Shown piece after piece: positions 44,881 through 56,775 of a stretch of 64,000 nucleotides of DNA. Source of the stretch: Mesotoga sp. BH458_6_3_2_1. Lineage in GTDB: Bacteria; Thermotogota; Thermotogae; Petrotogales; Kosmotogaceae. A program made the position numbers and the translations under genes. The stretch is taken from NCBI RefSeq assembly GCF_003664995.1, contig NZ_JFHL01000029.1, forward strand, positions 186,001 through 250,000. Reading direction: 5' to 3'. Each line of letters begins with the position of its first letter. The stretch's first letter is position 1. The notes beneath the pieces were generated by a model. That model saw only the letters and a program-made list of their open reading frames with translations, was not told the origin of the DNA and did not search any database.

Positions 44881-45804
44881 TCAGTTAGCTATCCTGAATC
44901 TCTGAATCCTATTGCCCGACTGCTCAAGAACAAAAACATGTCCAACGGTGTCGAGAGATATGTCAATTGGTTTCGAAAATTGACCGTCGGTTGCTCCGGA
45001 GCAGCCCCATTCATAAAGAAAGTTCCCTTGTGGATCCAAGACGACAATCATGCTTGTCGTCTTATTTATGTACATGAGGTTTCCGAGGTGGTCGACTACC
45101 GATTCTCCTGGCTGCCCCCATTTTCCAGCATGGCTTGTGGCCCATTCGGCCAAATAATTTCCTTTGGCATCATACTTCTGAATTCTTCTCAATATGTCAT
45201 CGGAAATGTAGACGTTTCCCTCTCTGTCTACGCAGACGCCCGATACCGAGGAGAGATTGCCGGGATTCATTGCATCGAACATGTTCATCTTTGCCCCTAT
45301 TGTCATCAAAAGGGTTCCTTCTTTGTCAAAAACTTGAACTCTTTGATTAAACGCATCCCCGACGTATATATTGTTGAAATCGTCGATTGCCATAAACATC
45401 GGACCATCGAACTGACTCGGCTCAGGTCCTTTAGTGCCCCAGGCTTTCACGAATTCGTTCCGGCTGTTGAATTTCTGAATTCTTCCATTCTGGGAGTCTG
45501 CAACATATATGTATCCATAAGAATCTACTACAACATCATGTGGAAAAAGGAACTCGCCGTTTGCGCTTCCATAATTGCCGAAGGAAGCCTTATGCTTTCC
45601 ATTGCTGTCGAATATCTGGACACGATGGTTCAGAGTGTCGGCCACATAGATCATGCCTTTGCTATCTGCGGTGAGACCCTGCGGATCACTCAACTGACCA
45701 TTATTATGGCCCTGATCACCCCAGGTTACCTCATGAATTGCTGAAACCCCAAAGAGCGAAAGAGCTACGGAAAGACAGACTGCTAAGAGAACCAGATTCT
45801 TCAA
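44881..45804 (-). CDS. Exported NHL-repeat beta-propeller protein
   Basis: 307 residues from TTG 45802-45804, which follows gaaggggtga; the upstream frame lacks a ribosome site. A signal peptide (KNLVLLAVCLSVALSLFGVSA) precedes about six NHL repeats, recognisable by GxIYVADTLNHRVQIFD, GYIYVADSQNGRIQKF, NIYVGDAFNQRVQVF, NVYISDDILRRIQKY and a final HVFVLEQSGNRIQRF. They form a six-bladed propeller that mediates protein or ligand binding outside the cytoplasm. No catalytic residues stand out. It begins a run of three exported-protein genes on the minus strand. Confidence 0.9.
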   Translation of the reverse strand: MKNLVLLAVCLSVALSLFGVSAIHEVTWGDQGHNNGQLSDPQGLTADSKGMIYVADTLNHRVQIFDSNGKHKASFGNYGSANGEFLFPHDVVVDSYGYIYVADSQNGRIQKFNSRNEFVKAWGTKGPEPSQFDGPMFMAIDDFNNIYVGDAFNQRVQVFDKEGTLLMTIGAKMNMFDAMNPGNLSSVSGVCVDREGNVYISDDILRRIQKYDAKGNYLAEWATSHAGKWGQPGESVVDHLGNLMYINKTTSMIVVLDPQGNFLYEWGCSGATDGQFSKPIDISLDTVGHVFVLEQSGNRIQRFRIAN

Positions 45805-46158
45805 ATGATTCACCCCTTCGAGTTCTTTTTTGCTTACTTCTCTCATCTTAGCATTGTGAGTACATAAAACGCTCCCATCAAGGACAGTGGTACGTCAATT
45901 GCTCTTCTTAACGCTTCAATAAATGGGGACGGCAATCTGAAGGGCGCAAACCAAAGTAAGAGAGTGATGCAATGCTTTTACCAATCATCATTGCCTTTTT
46001 TTGAAGATTCCGGGCATTGCGATAGAAACGTTCGTGTTCTAAACTATAGATGAGAAACCAACCATTCTCAGTGCCTCAGTAATTTTCCGGTAGTAAGACA
46101 AAAGGATTATTTCGATACAGGGATTAAACCAAACCAGATTGAATTGGAGGTGTCAGAA
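45805..46158. other. Divergent intergenic region upstream of the serine operon
   Basis: About 350 bases. A moderate plus-strand promoter candidate, TTGCGA (46017-46022), 17 bases, TAAACT (46040-46045), points toward the aminotransferase. No riboswitch, small gene or repeat is recognisable. Confidence 0.4.
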
Positions 46159-47300
46159 TTGGCAAAGATGATTAAGAAGAACTATTTACTTGCTCCTGGG
46201 CCCACGCCGGTTCCTATCGATGTACTTCTTGAAGGTGCTAGGGACACGATTCACCACAGGACTCCACAGTTCAAGAAGATCTATGAAGCCGCGGTAAGCG
46301 GTACCAAGAAGGTTTTCAAGACTGAAAACGATCTGTTCATTCTTGCTTCCTCCGGAACCGGAGCGATGGAAATGGCAGTAGCAAACATTGTAAATTCTGG
46401 AGAGAAGTTGATCGTTTGCAGTGTTGGAAAGTTCGGTGAAAGATGGCTTGAGCTAGCAAAAACTTTCGGAGCAGAGATTGTCTTAATTGAGAGGGAGTAT
46501 GGGGATTTCTACACACCTGAAATGGTTGAAAAGGCTCTTAATGATAATCCCGATGCAGTTGCTGTTCTAACCACGCTTAGTGAGACGTCTACAGGTACCG
46601 TAATGGACATTGAAGGTATTAGCAAAGTAGTCAAGAGGGCAGGAAAGTTGATTGCCGTTGATGGTATAAGCGGTCTGGTTGCCGAGCCCTTGCTCACTGA
46701 CGAATGGGGGTTGGATATAGTACTTTCCGGTTCTCAAAAGGGCTTTATGCTGCCTCCTGGACTGGCTTTCATATCTTTCAGCGAAGATGCCGTTGAAAAG
46801 GCGAAGAATACTAAATCAACAAGCTTCTATTTCAATCTCAAGAAATATCTTAAAGACCCTCTTCCATGGACGCCTGCGGTTAATCTGATTTATCAGCAGA
46901 GTCTCGCAGTAAAAATGCTCCTTGAAGAAGGAATGGAAAATGTGTGGGCAAGACACGAACTCATGGGAAAGGCAACAAGAGAAGCTTTAAAGGCCATGGG
47001 ACTGGAGCTGTTTTCCAAGAGACCGGGAAACGTTCTAACTTCTGTGAAAGTGCCGGAAGGAGTAGACGGAGGCAAGATCGTTTCTATCATGAGAGATGAA
47101 TATGGCGTTACGATCGCCGGTGGACAAGGGACAATGAAAGGCAACATCTTCAGAATTGCTCATCTGGGCTATATGTCGGACTATGATGTTGTGACTGCGC
47201 TTACTTCTCTTGAGAAGGTCTTGAGAAGACTTGGATTCAAGGTAGAGTATGGCACTGGAGCAAGGGTGGCTATGGAGATATTTGAAGAGGAGGGTGCGTA

Positions 47301-47301
<1 letters not shown>
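46159..47301 (+). CDS. Class V aminotransferase (serine-pyruvate/phosphoserine type)
   Basis: A 380-residue PLP enzyme of the alanine-glyoxylate/serine-pyruvate aminotransferase group: YLLAPGPTPVP at the start, SSGTGAMEMAVAN (PLP phosphate), AVDGISGLVAEPL (PLP Asp) and the Schiff-base Lys in SGSQKGFMLPPG. It overlaps serA by one base, so it probably does the transamination step of the phosphorylated serine pathway in place of SerC. A similar pair exists in Thermotoga maritima. I chose TTG 46159, eight bases after GGAGG; TTG 46144 lies upstream of that site. Confidence 0.9.
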
Positions 47302-48435
<1,134 letters not shown>

Positions 48436-48460
48436 TTTCCAATTCTTAACGATCACATGT

Positions 48461-48490
48461 AGGGGCAGACAAATGGTCTGCCCCTTTCTA
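48461..48490 (+). terminator. Intrinsic terminator after the ferredoxin gene
   Basis: AGGGGCAGAC (48461-48470) and GTCTGCCCCT (48476-48485) form a perfect 10-bp stem with a 5-base loop, followed by ttcta. Confidence 0.9.
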
Positions 48491-48533
48491 TAGTGGAACA
48501 CAAAATTTGTCTATTTTTTCTAAGTGTTAAGTC

Positions 48534-48563
48534 TGGTATAGTAGTAATTGCTTCGGTACTACT
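48534..48563 (+). promoter_or_regulatory. dnaA promoter with overlapping inverted repeat
   Basis: TGGTATAGT (48534-48542) is an extended -10. The inverted repeat AGTAGTA (48540-48546) and TACTACT (48557-48563) overlaps its end and the expected transcription start. It could be an operator or a 5' mRNA hairpin controlling dnaA. Confidence 0.5.
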
Positions 48564-48631
48564 TGTTATTCATTAATTTCCTATTATGCGGTTTGCTTCA
48601 GGGTTACAGCTAATATTCCGTGGAGGTAGTT

Positions 48632-49975
48632 GTGTCTAATTCAATCATAAGCACTCTGAAGAAGAAGGTCTCAAAGAAAACTTGGGACAACTGGTTCTCC
48701 ACATTCGAATTGAAGGAAGTTGAAGATGAGAAGGTCGTTTTCTCTGTTGCAAATCTATTCATAAAGGACTGGCTTCAAACGAAGTATGGGGGGGCCATCT
48801 CCGATTCTATAGTTGAGCTCCTGGGGAAGAGAATCCCCTTTGAAATAATTTACAAGAACAAGGCAATGCCCACAGAGGATTCCACCGGTCCACAGACTTC
48901 AGGCTCATTGTTGAAGAGAAAGCCGCTAATGATCTCAAATCTGAATCCTGAATATACTTTTGGCAATTTCGTCGTCGGTAGTGAAAATAAAGCTCTCTAT
49001 GAAGTTGCACTTGATGTAGCTCAAAGTCCTGGAAAGTACAACCCATTCTTCGTTTACGGAGGCGTAGGTCTAGGCAAGACACACCTTCTTCAGGCAATCG
49101 CTCAAGAGACCATGAACAATTTTCCCGATAAGAAGGTTTTATATATAACTAGCGAGCAGTTCATGAACGATATGATTCAGTCGATAAAAGAAAACAACAT
49201 TCAGAAGTTCAGAGACCACTACCGAAAGAAGTCCGATATTCTTCTGATTGACGATATTCAGTTTCTCATTGGTAAGAAGGGGGTTCAGAATGAGTTTTTC
49301 CACTCATTTAATGAGCTTCACGATTCTGGAAAGCAGCTGATAATCTGCTCTGACAGAAATCCTGAGGAGTTGGATACCTTTCACAGCAGGCTTAAATCAA
49401 GATTCCAGATGGGTATGCTTATGTCGATCCAGGAGCCCCAACCTTCTACGAGATTCCATATTGCCAAACAACTAGCGCAGAGAGAATCGGTTTCACTGCC
49501 TGACGATGTTGCGAAAGTCCTAGCAGACAACATTGACGGAAACTTGAGAAGATTGCGGGGGGCGATTATAAAGCTCATTGTTCATAGTAGCGTTTTCAGA
49601 TCACAGATTGACCTTTCACTTGCGACTCAAATACTTCAGTCGTTTACAGGATCGGTGAATGTTCCTGTTTCTCAGAGACCAATTGACCAGATCTACTCCG
49701 CAATCGAGAAAATGATGAAAGTGACGAGAAAAGAGATTGAGTCGGGAAGCAGAAGTAAAGACATTGTTCTGGCAAGACAGCTGACAATGTACATCCTTAA
49801 GAATCATTTTGGAAAACAAGTTACTGAGATAGCTAGAGAAACCGGGAAACAGCATTCGACTGTGATTCATTCGGTGAAGAAGATAGATAAGAGCGTTATG
49901 ATGGGTAAGGGTGCGACTAAGCTACTGTTTGACGATATCATCGGGATCATTTCTTCCAATTCCGCTGCGGTATAG
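48632..49975 (+). CDS. dnaA: Chromosomal replication initiator DnaA
   Basis: A 447-residue AAA+ initiator. Domain I is about 1-85 (NWFSTFELKE), a short linker follows, and domain III spans about 105-330 with Walker A GGVGLGKTH, Walker B LLIDDIQFL and sensor LKSRFQMGM. Domain IV, the DNA-binding part, ends with KQHSTVIHSVKKID. It opens the origin and binds DnaA boxes. GTG 48632 follows GGAGGT by four bases; GTG 48620 lies before that site. No dnaN follows, and no cluster of DnaA boxes was recognised nearby, so this need not be the origin. Confidence 0.97.
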   Translation: MSNSIISTLKKKVSKKTWDNWFSTFELKEVEDEKVVFSVANLFIKDWLQTKYGGAISDSIVELLGKRIPFEIIYKNKAMPTEDSTGPQTSGSLLKRKPLMISNLNPEYTFGNFVVGSENKALYEVALDVAQSPGKYNPFFVYGGVGLGKTHLLQAIAQETMNNFPDKKVLYITSEQFMNDMIQSIKENNIQKFRDHYRKKSDILLIDDIQFLIGKKGVQNEFFHSFNELHDSGKQLIICSDRNPEELDTFHSRLKSRFQMGMLMSIQEPQPSTRFHIAKQLAQRESVSLPDDVAKVLADNIDGNLRRLRGAIIKLIVHSSVFRSQIDLSLATQILQSFTGSVNVPVSQRPIDQIYSAIEKMMKVTRKEIESGSRSKDIVLARQLTMYILKNHFGKQVTEIARETGKQHSTVIHSVKKIDKSVMMGKGATKLLFDDIIGIISSNSAAV

Positions 49976-50120
49976 AGCCTTGAGGATCTCTCCCTCTTTG
50001 ATGCTTCAATTAAGACAATAAATCCGACTCTGTTAATCTGAATATTTCATTCAGGAAATCTTCTCGGGTAAGATGAAAGAGATAATTCTAGTGTTCTAAC
50101 CTATTGTGCGGGAGGCGGAA

Positions 50121-50507
50121 ATGAAATACGCAATCAGTGTTTCGATTTTTCTTGTTTTGGCTATTGCAATGATCGTGATGGTGTTCGATTGGCAGGCAAA
50201 GAGTCCTGAAAGAGTAAATCAACTTCCAACAGAGCCATTTGGGAGTTTTTCGGATGGGGTTTACGCTGGAAGGGAAGGTTACATCAGTCTGGAAGTCGAG
50301 GTGGCTGGCGGAAAAATTATTGACATAAGAATTCTTCAGAACCGGACGGATCGATATGCAAAGAGTGCCGAAGCTACTGCCGATAGAATCGTTGAAGCCC
50401 AGAGTCTTGAAGTTGATCTCGTAACCGGAGCAACAGCATCAAGTGAATCGATTGTCTCTGCTGTTAAGAACGCCCTAGGCGTTGCTGATCTGTCGAGCAG
50501 CAATTGA
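50121..50507 (+). CDS. Membrane-anchored FMN-binding domain protein
   Basis: A 128-residue protein: an N-terminal membrane anchor (YAISVSIFLVLAIAMIVMVF) and one FMN_bind domain with SDGVYAGREGYISLEVEV and the flavinylation motif LVTGATASSESIVSAVKNAL. In relatives (NqrC, RnfG, extracytoplasmic flavoproteins) ApbE attaches FMN covalently to the Thr of TGAT. It would carry electrons outside the cytoplasmic membrane. No ApbE, Rnf or Nqr gene is adjacent. ATG 50121 follows GGAGG (50111-50115). Confidence 0.88.
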   Translation: MKYAISVSIFLVLAIAMIVMVFDWQAKSPERVNQLPTEPFGSFSDGVYAGREGYISLEVEVAGGKIIDIRILQNRTDRYAKSAEATADRIVEAQSLEVDLVTGATASSESIVSAVKNALGVADLSSSN

Positions 50508-50616
50508 ATGTGCTTCATAAGCTGGAAACAAGGTTTGTTGGCGGTTTAGTTGCGAAGGTGAAGGACTGATAAGTCCGATGAAAACTGAAGCTCGAGTGAC
50601 AACTCTCTTCGATTGT

Positions 50617-51096
50617 TTACATAGTGGCCGGCTCGAAGAAACTGACTATTGGATTGTTGTATTCTCTGCTGATTTTCCACTGCCTCTCTACGCCATTCAG
50701 AGAGATCGCGCTTTCTCCGCTATCATAGAAGTCTTTCCCACCATGTGAATACTCGAGCGAAAAAGAGACTGTGATGGTCGCTTCCCTTGAATCTCTAACT
50801 ACGTCTTTCACATTCAACGAGAAGTTAATGTCATCGTATAGGCCAAAAAAATCTGAATAGAACAATGCTATGCTTTCCTTTGGGAGCATCCTTCCCGAAG
50901 GACTTCCGGGAGTTTCGATCCACACCTCATCACTGTATAGCTCTAGAATCGAATCTTCTCGGCCTCTATTTATTTCTCGCTCAAGTCTTGTTACCACACT
51001 GTCCGGCTTCGCGAGTATGTACCCAATGCAACCAGAAGTAAGCATTATCAAGAATCCGATAGCTACTACGGCAAATAGAGCGCTTTTCTTTCGCAA
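50617..51096 (-). CDS. Hypothetical exported or lipoprotein, SnoaL/NTF2-like
   Basis: 159 residues: a hydrophobic N-terminus ending LTSGCIGY, where Cys could be a lipid attachment site though the -3 residue is Thr. A domain of about 120 residues follows with an NTF2/SnoaL-like layout (helical SVVTRLEREINRGREDSILELYSDEVWIE, then strands ATITVSFSLEYSHGGKDFYDSGESAISL and RQWKISRE). Similar domains are ligand-binding or accessory. TTG 51094-51096 follows gggaggtg. It is divergent from the DUF1175 gene. Confidence 0.65.
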   Translation of the reverse strand: MRKKSALFAVVAIGFLIMLTSGCIGYILAKPDSVVTRLEREINRGREDSILELYSDEVWIETPGSPSGRMLPKESIALFYSDFFGLYDDINFSLNVKDVVRDSREATITVSFSLEYSHGGKDFYDSGESAISLNGVERQWKISREYNNPIVSFFEPATM

Positions 51097-51276
51097 ATCG
51101 TCACCTCCCGGTTCTCTTCTGCTCTAATAATAACAGATTAACAAAGCCGATTTTCCATTCTTCAATGAGATGTAAAGACATAGGAGAGGAACGATTATCT
51201 TTCCAGAGATGATTCTCGAACCAAAAAACCTTCCTTCAGTCTTATAGATGTCTAGTCGTGTCTAAGGGATTTCTGA

Positions 51277-52278
<1,002 letters not shown>

Positions 52279-52293
52279 TGGAGGGTGAACGCG

Positions 52294-55200
52294 ATGAGAA
52301 AGGCCTCAGTGGTTCTTCTAATAATTTTGTTTACTGGATTGACGGCAATTGCTTTCCAGATTCAGCAGTATGGATACAAGCTTGAATCATCTTTCCTCGA
52401 GCTGTATTCACTCGATTATCTACCAACTGTATATACTGACAGCAAAGACAGCTATATCGACATCAAGATATATGATCTTGATGAACAAGATCTAACCGGG
52501 GCTATAACAATAGGAGACGTTGGAATCTCAGGCGATCCTTTGTACGCTTTGAGACAGACGGTCAGTGAGAAGCAGAGAGTTCACTTTCCCGATGAAGCTC
52601 TCAAGGGCCTCAGACTGATTGTTGTTTCATCGCAGTCAGGTAGCGCTAAGCTCATGACAAGCTATCGGATGGTTGGTGCACAGCTACTTGCTCATGAAAA
52701 TGGTGCTATGCTCAGACTCTGGAAGAAAGATGATTCAAACTTTATTGAGAGGTTTGCCCTTTACAGACTTAAAGATGGCGAGCTGATTGGACGGACAGAA
52801 AATGGAGTATTTGTCTTTGATTATCTACCCACTGTCGATGATGCAGTTCTTGTTCAGTCAGCAGAAGGTTCGATTCTCTGGAGACCTGGAGAGTATGATT
52901 ACTACTTCTCATCGAAAGACATTTGTTTGACTTTTACTGATCGTCCTGCATATAAAGCAGGGGAAGTAGTGAACTTCAGGTCTTTCATAAGAGAGATTAC
53001 TCCTGCGGGTTATAAAGTACCCGAAATTGACTCTGTCGAAGTCGAGATAGTTGATCCTTTGAATAGAGGTGTTTACAGTGAATTGTTAGAACCTGACAAT
53101 TCGGGTTCCGTACGCGGGACGTTCCGAACTTATCCGGAGATTACGAGAGGTTCTTACAGGATTATTATCCGATGGGAAGGAAACGAGGACTACTATTACT
53201 TCCAGATTGCCGACTACAAGAAACCTACGTTCTTCACCACAGCAGAACCTACGATCGAGGCCTTCAGAAAAGGTGAGCCCATAACAATTAATGTCTCGTC
53301 TCAATATTATTTTGGAGACCCAGTCTCTCTAGGCAAGGTTGATTACACGATTTACAAGGGAAATCAGTATATTGACAACGGCTCGGCCCGGCTTGACGGT
53401 TTGGGAAATACGGTGATCGGATATGTCGAAGAGCTTGAGAGTGGATCATACTACGCAATTGTCACTGTATCGGACGATACCGGTATGCAATCGAGAAGTA
53501 TGGTTGAGTTCAAGGTAGTTCAGGGGACTTTCGACTTCTATGTAGACTACAGATTCACGGACACAGAAGCCGTCGTGAAAATTGAAACGAAGCTGAACGA
53601 CGAAACTCCGGTTTCAAAAGCATGCGAAATAAAGGTCTGGTACGAAGAACCCGTAATTCTTATGGTCAAGGATAAGCAGATTGAGAAGAAGTTGAGAATC
53701 AACATCTTCAACAAAGAACTTTCAACCGATAGTGGAGGAAAGGCTGAGGTGTTGATTGATCTTAGAGACGTACCGTCAGACACGGTTGTTTATTTCGAGA
53801 TAAATGGATCGCCTTCGGGTGAGCCGGAAGTAGTGAACAGCTATTCGGTTTACACTAGCGGTTATTATGACTACTACGGATCTATACTGATAGATTCTAT
53901 CGAGTCTGCTGTTCCTGGAGCTAAGGCGAAAGTCTCATTCTATACATCATCACCCATGGATTTATGGATTATTGCCGACTTCTCAGGTGATTTCGAACAG
54001 TTTCCGTTCATTTCGAGCGAAGGAAAGAACACTGTTGAAATTGAAATCCCCGAGAACTATGCATACGACAATTTCATGCTCTTTATTGTCGGATACAAGA
54101 ACTATCAGATTGTACAGTCACAACTGATTGAAGTCCAGACGGCTTCGAGAGATCTGAAAATTGATTTACTAACCCAAGATAGGTATGGACCCGGAGATAC
54201 TGTAAATATGAAGGTCCATGTAAGCGATGCTGAAGGAGATCCCGCCAGCGTTGGGCTTACTGTTGCTGTGGTTTCTCAGGCGATGCTTTCGCTATTTGAA
54301 GGTGACTACGATCAGTGGAAAGCGTCCTTGGGCAGTCCTTTCAATAGAGGGTTTAACACAGTTAGCATCAATGATCTATACTATTCTGCCTACCCTTCTA
54401 TTGCTAAACTTGGTGACCTGCTTGAATCTCAGCCGCCTGCCGCTGAATCCAAGGTAACGGGAGGCGCCCCTCTTGGGATGGGCGATCTTGGTAGAGAAGA
54501 CGAGAGCTTGACTTCAGACGTAAGGGCAAGAAAACTTTTCAGCGATAGTGCTTTCTGGTCAGTAGGAACTTTCACTGACGAAAATGGGATTGCTGAACTG
54601 TCATTTGTTGTGCCCGAGGACCTCGACACCTGGACAATCAGGGCTCTAGCTTCCGATCTGGACGGTGATTTCAGCTACGAGAAATCTAGCTTCGAAACCT
54701 GGAAGCCCATGACTGTCAGTAGCTTTCTTCCAGAGTTCCTAATTGCAGGTGACAAGGTTAATCTGGTTTTTTCGGTTAAAAACAATCTTGACTCGAGAAT
54801 GCCCGTGATCACAGGATTCTATCTAGATGGAGAAGTAATAGAGGAGAAGGGGTCAACGATTGATGCTTTTGGAAGTCGATCTTTCACTTACGAGGTAGAG
54901 CTGCGAGATCTGCTGCCTTCGGAGAAAGGCGAGAAGCTGAAGGTCAAATTCGTTGTTGAAGGAAGTCGCGGGTCCGACGGAGTTGAATATGAAATACCTT
55001 TGAAACCAAGGTTTACGTATCTTCGGTTTGGAAATCTGGAGTTTCTCGATGGTAATAAGAACCTTGAATTTGCTGAAAACTCCATTGGAACTATCACCAT
55101 CTCTTCCACAATCGATCCGATTCTTCTTGAGGCAATCAGATACCTGGTTGACTATCCGTATGGTTGTGTAGAACAGACAATGAGCAGGCTTCTTCCTGCA

Positions 55201-56775
55201 CTGGCTGCTTCAAAGCTTCTTGAGGGCGCAGACGAGCCTTTCGTAAAAAAGGTATCAGTCGTGGTCAGTGAGGGACTCGAAAGGCTTTACGGATATCAGC
55301 ATTACGACGGCGGATGGGGTTGGTGGAAAGATGATCGTTCGACGCCATTCATGACCGCTTATGTGATGCTGGGACTATATTTGGCTACGGAGAACGGTTA
55401 TGACATAAATCGAGATGTGATTACAATGGGCTACTCGGCGATGAAAAGCTTGAACAAAGAGAACCCTGACCCCTTCCTGCAGTATGTAACAGTGCTCTTC
55501 AGCAGGAAACTAAGAGATCCAATAGGCTCTATTGTCGATTACAAAGAGGATGTAGCTTCTATTGTCTTGACCGCACTTTCCTATGAGACTCTCAATATGA
55601 GTGAAAAAGCATCTGCTCTTGTCGAAGAAGCAATGGAATATGTTAATCTCAATGCAGATGATGCGATACTTGGGGACAGTTTCAGCTATTTCTTCGACGA
55701 TACTGTGGTTCTATCCTTGCTCTTGAAGGCATCCGTCGATCTGAAAATGCCTTCTACGACGATTGCAGAAATTTCCAAGAGACTGTTGAAAATGGGAAAC
55801 GGTAGCTACTGGTATAGAACCTCATCAACTGCTATGGCAGTTCTTTCACTTTCATCCGTGAGCAATGTGCTTTCTGAAGAGGCCGAAGTGAAAGTGCTTT
55901 CGGAGAAAGGAGAAGTGATTTTCGAGGGTGATGTCTCCGATTCGATAACTATTCCCTTTGCAGGCAAGAACATCTTGGTCGAGAGTACGGATATGGTTGT
56001 TGTCTCAACAAATGGCGAGACAACGGTAGGGACTGAAGTGCTCGAGGCTGAAAACACTGGTCTGACTATCGAAAGGGTCCTTAGAAGGAAACTCGCTGTA
56101 CCAATGGATGATACGCATGTCCTAACGACTCCTCAGATAGATTCGCCTTACGTGGTCTCTTCAATAAAAACGCTCTCTCCAGATGAAGTGGGTTCTCTTG
56201 AGATAAGTGTCTCAAAGAGCATAGAAGGGATGAAACTCGCAATTACTGAAGGGGAATTGAAGCTAGGCGAATACGGACTCGGGTTGAGGATTTACGAAGG
56301 TGATGTTCTAGGTATTAGCAATGGAGAGATAATCATTAGAACATTGGAATACGGCTACTATGATGCAGCGACTGCAGAGATTCACTCGGTCAAATTGGGA
56401 ATACCCGAACCTATCTCTGTTGGTGAAACAATAATCTCTGAAATCCACATTGTGATACCAGATGACGTTCCGTATGTGGTTTTGGAAGACATGTTACCAT
56501 CCACCGGCATTTCAGTCGAAGAGAATCTCGAGGCCGACATCCTGGGATACACGAAGTTCTACTACTATGACTACTATTGGTGGGGTTACACGTTTAAGGA
56601 TGCAAGGTTCGATCGGATTTCCTTCTTCTTCAGAGATGGTGGAGAGTTTGTGACAAAAAGCAATTGGAGGATACTAACTAAGGGCGAATTCATTATCCCG
56701 GCAGTCCAGGCATGGGCGATGTACGATGGAGATGTTAGAGCCAATACGGAATCGGTAAAACTGATTGTTGAATGA
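52294..56775 (+). CDS. Bacterial alpha-2-macroglobulin with thioester
   Basis: A 1493-residue exported protein (signal peptide RKASVVLLIILFTGLTAIAF). MG-type beta domains are recognisable from PAYKAGEVVNFRSFIREI to DRYGPGDTVNMKVHV. A flexible Gly/Pro/Ser stretch (about 710-735, PPAAESKVTGGAPLGMGDLG) could be the bait region. The alpha-2-macroglobulin segment VPEDLDTWTIRALASD follows. The thioester motif YGCVEQTMSRLLP has Cys about 958 and Gln about 961. The alpha/alpha thioester domain includes YGYQHYDGGWGWWKDDRSTPFMTAYV. It traps attacking proteases by thioester cross-linking. ATG 52294 is eight bases after GGAGGG. It is coupled to the next gene. Confidence 0.94.
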   Translation: MRKASVVLLIILFTGLTAIAFQIQQYGYKLESSFLELYSLDYLPTVYTDSKDSYIDIKIYDLDEQDLTGAITIGDVGISGDPLYALRQTVSEKQRVHFPDEALKGLRLIVVSSQSGSAKLMTSYRMVGAQLLAHENGAMLRLWKKDDSNFIERFALYRLKDGELIGRTENGVFVFDYLPTVDDAVLVQSAEGSILWRPGEYDYYFSSKDICLTFTDRPAYKAGEVVNFRSFIREITPAGYKVPEIDSVEVEIVDPLNRGVYSELLEPDNSGSVRGTFRTYPEITRGSYRIIIRWEGNEDYYYFQIADYKKPTFFTTAEPTIEAFRKGEPITINVSSQYYFGDPVSLGKVDYTIYKGNQYIDNGSARLDGLGNTVIGYVEELESGSYYAIVTVSDDTGMQSRSMVEFKVVQGTFDFYVDYRFTDTEAVVKIETKLNDETPVSKACEIKVWYEEPVILMVKDKQIEKKLRINIFNKELSTDSGGKAEVLIDLRDVPSDTVVYFEINGSPSGEPEVVNSYSVYTSGYYDYYGSILIDSIESAVPGAKAKVSFYTSSPMDLWIIADFSGDFEQFPFISSEGKNTVEIEIPENYAYDNFMLFIVGYKNYQIVQSQLIEVQTASRDLKIDLLTQDRYGPGDTVNMKVHVSDAEGDPASVGLTVAVVSQAMLSLFEGDYDQWKASLGSPFNRGFNTVSINDLYYSAYPSIAKLGDLLESQPPAAESKVTGGAPLGMGDLGREDESLTSDVRARKLFSDSAFWSVGTFTDENGIAELSFVVPEDLDTWTIRALASDLDGDFSYEKSSFETWKPMTVSSFLPEFLIAGDKVNLVFSVKNNLDSRMPVITGFYLDGEVIEEKGSTIDAFGSRSFTYEVELRDLLPSEKGEKLKVKFVVEGSRGSDGVEYEIPLKPRFTYLRFGNLEFLDGNKNLEFAENSIGTITISSTIDPILLEAIRYLVDYPYGCVEQTMSRLLPALAASKLLEGADEPFVKKVSVVVSEGLERLYGYQHYDGGWGWWKDDRSTPFMTAYVMLGLYLATENGYDINRDVITMGYSAMKSLNKENPDPFLQYVTVLFSRKLRDPIGSIVDYKEDVASIVLTALSYETLNMSEKASALVEEAMEYVNLNADDAILGDSFSYFFDDTVVLSLLLKASVDLKMPSTTIAEISKRLLKMGNGSYWYRTSSTAMAVLSLSSVSNVLSEEAEVKVLSEKGEVIFEGDVSDSITIPFAGKNILVESTDMVVVSTNGETTVGTEVLEAENTGLTIERVLRRKLAVPMDDTHVLTTPQIDSPYVVSSIKTLSPDEVGSLEISVSKSIEGMKLAITEGELKLGEYGLGLRIYEGDVLGISNGEIIIRTLEYGYYDAATAEIHSVKLGIPEPISVGETIISEIHIVIPDDVPYVVLEDMLPSTGISVEENLEADILGYTKFYYYDYYWWGYTFKDARFDRISFFFRDGGEFVTKSNWRILTKGEFIIPAVQAWAMYDGDVRANTESVKLIVE

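Noticed and set aside
44938-45744. 268-codon plus-strand frame opposite the NHL-repeat gene
   Set aside because: It is antisense to a clear repeat protein with a signal peptide. The encoded sequence is low-complexity shadow without motifs.
48486-50120. Replication origin next to dnaA
   Set aside because: No cluster of DnaA boxes or AT-rich unwinding array was recognised on either side, and dnaN and other origin neighbours are absent. dnaA position alone is not enough.
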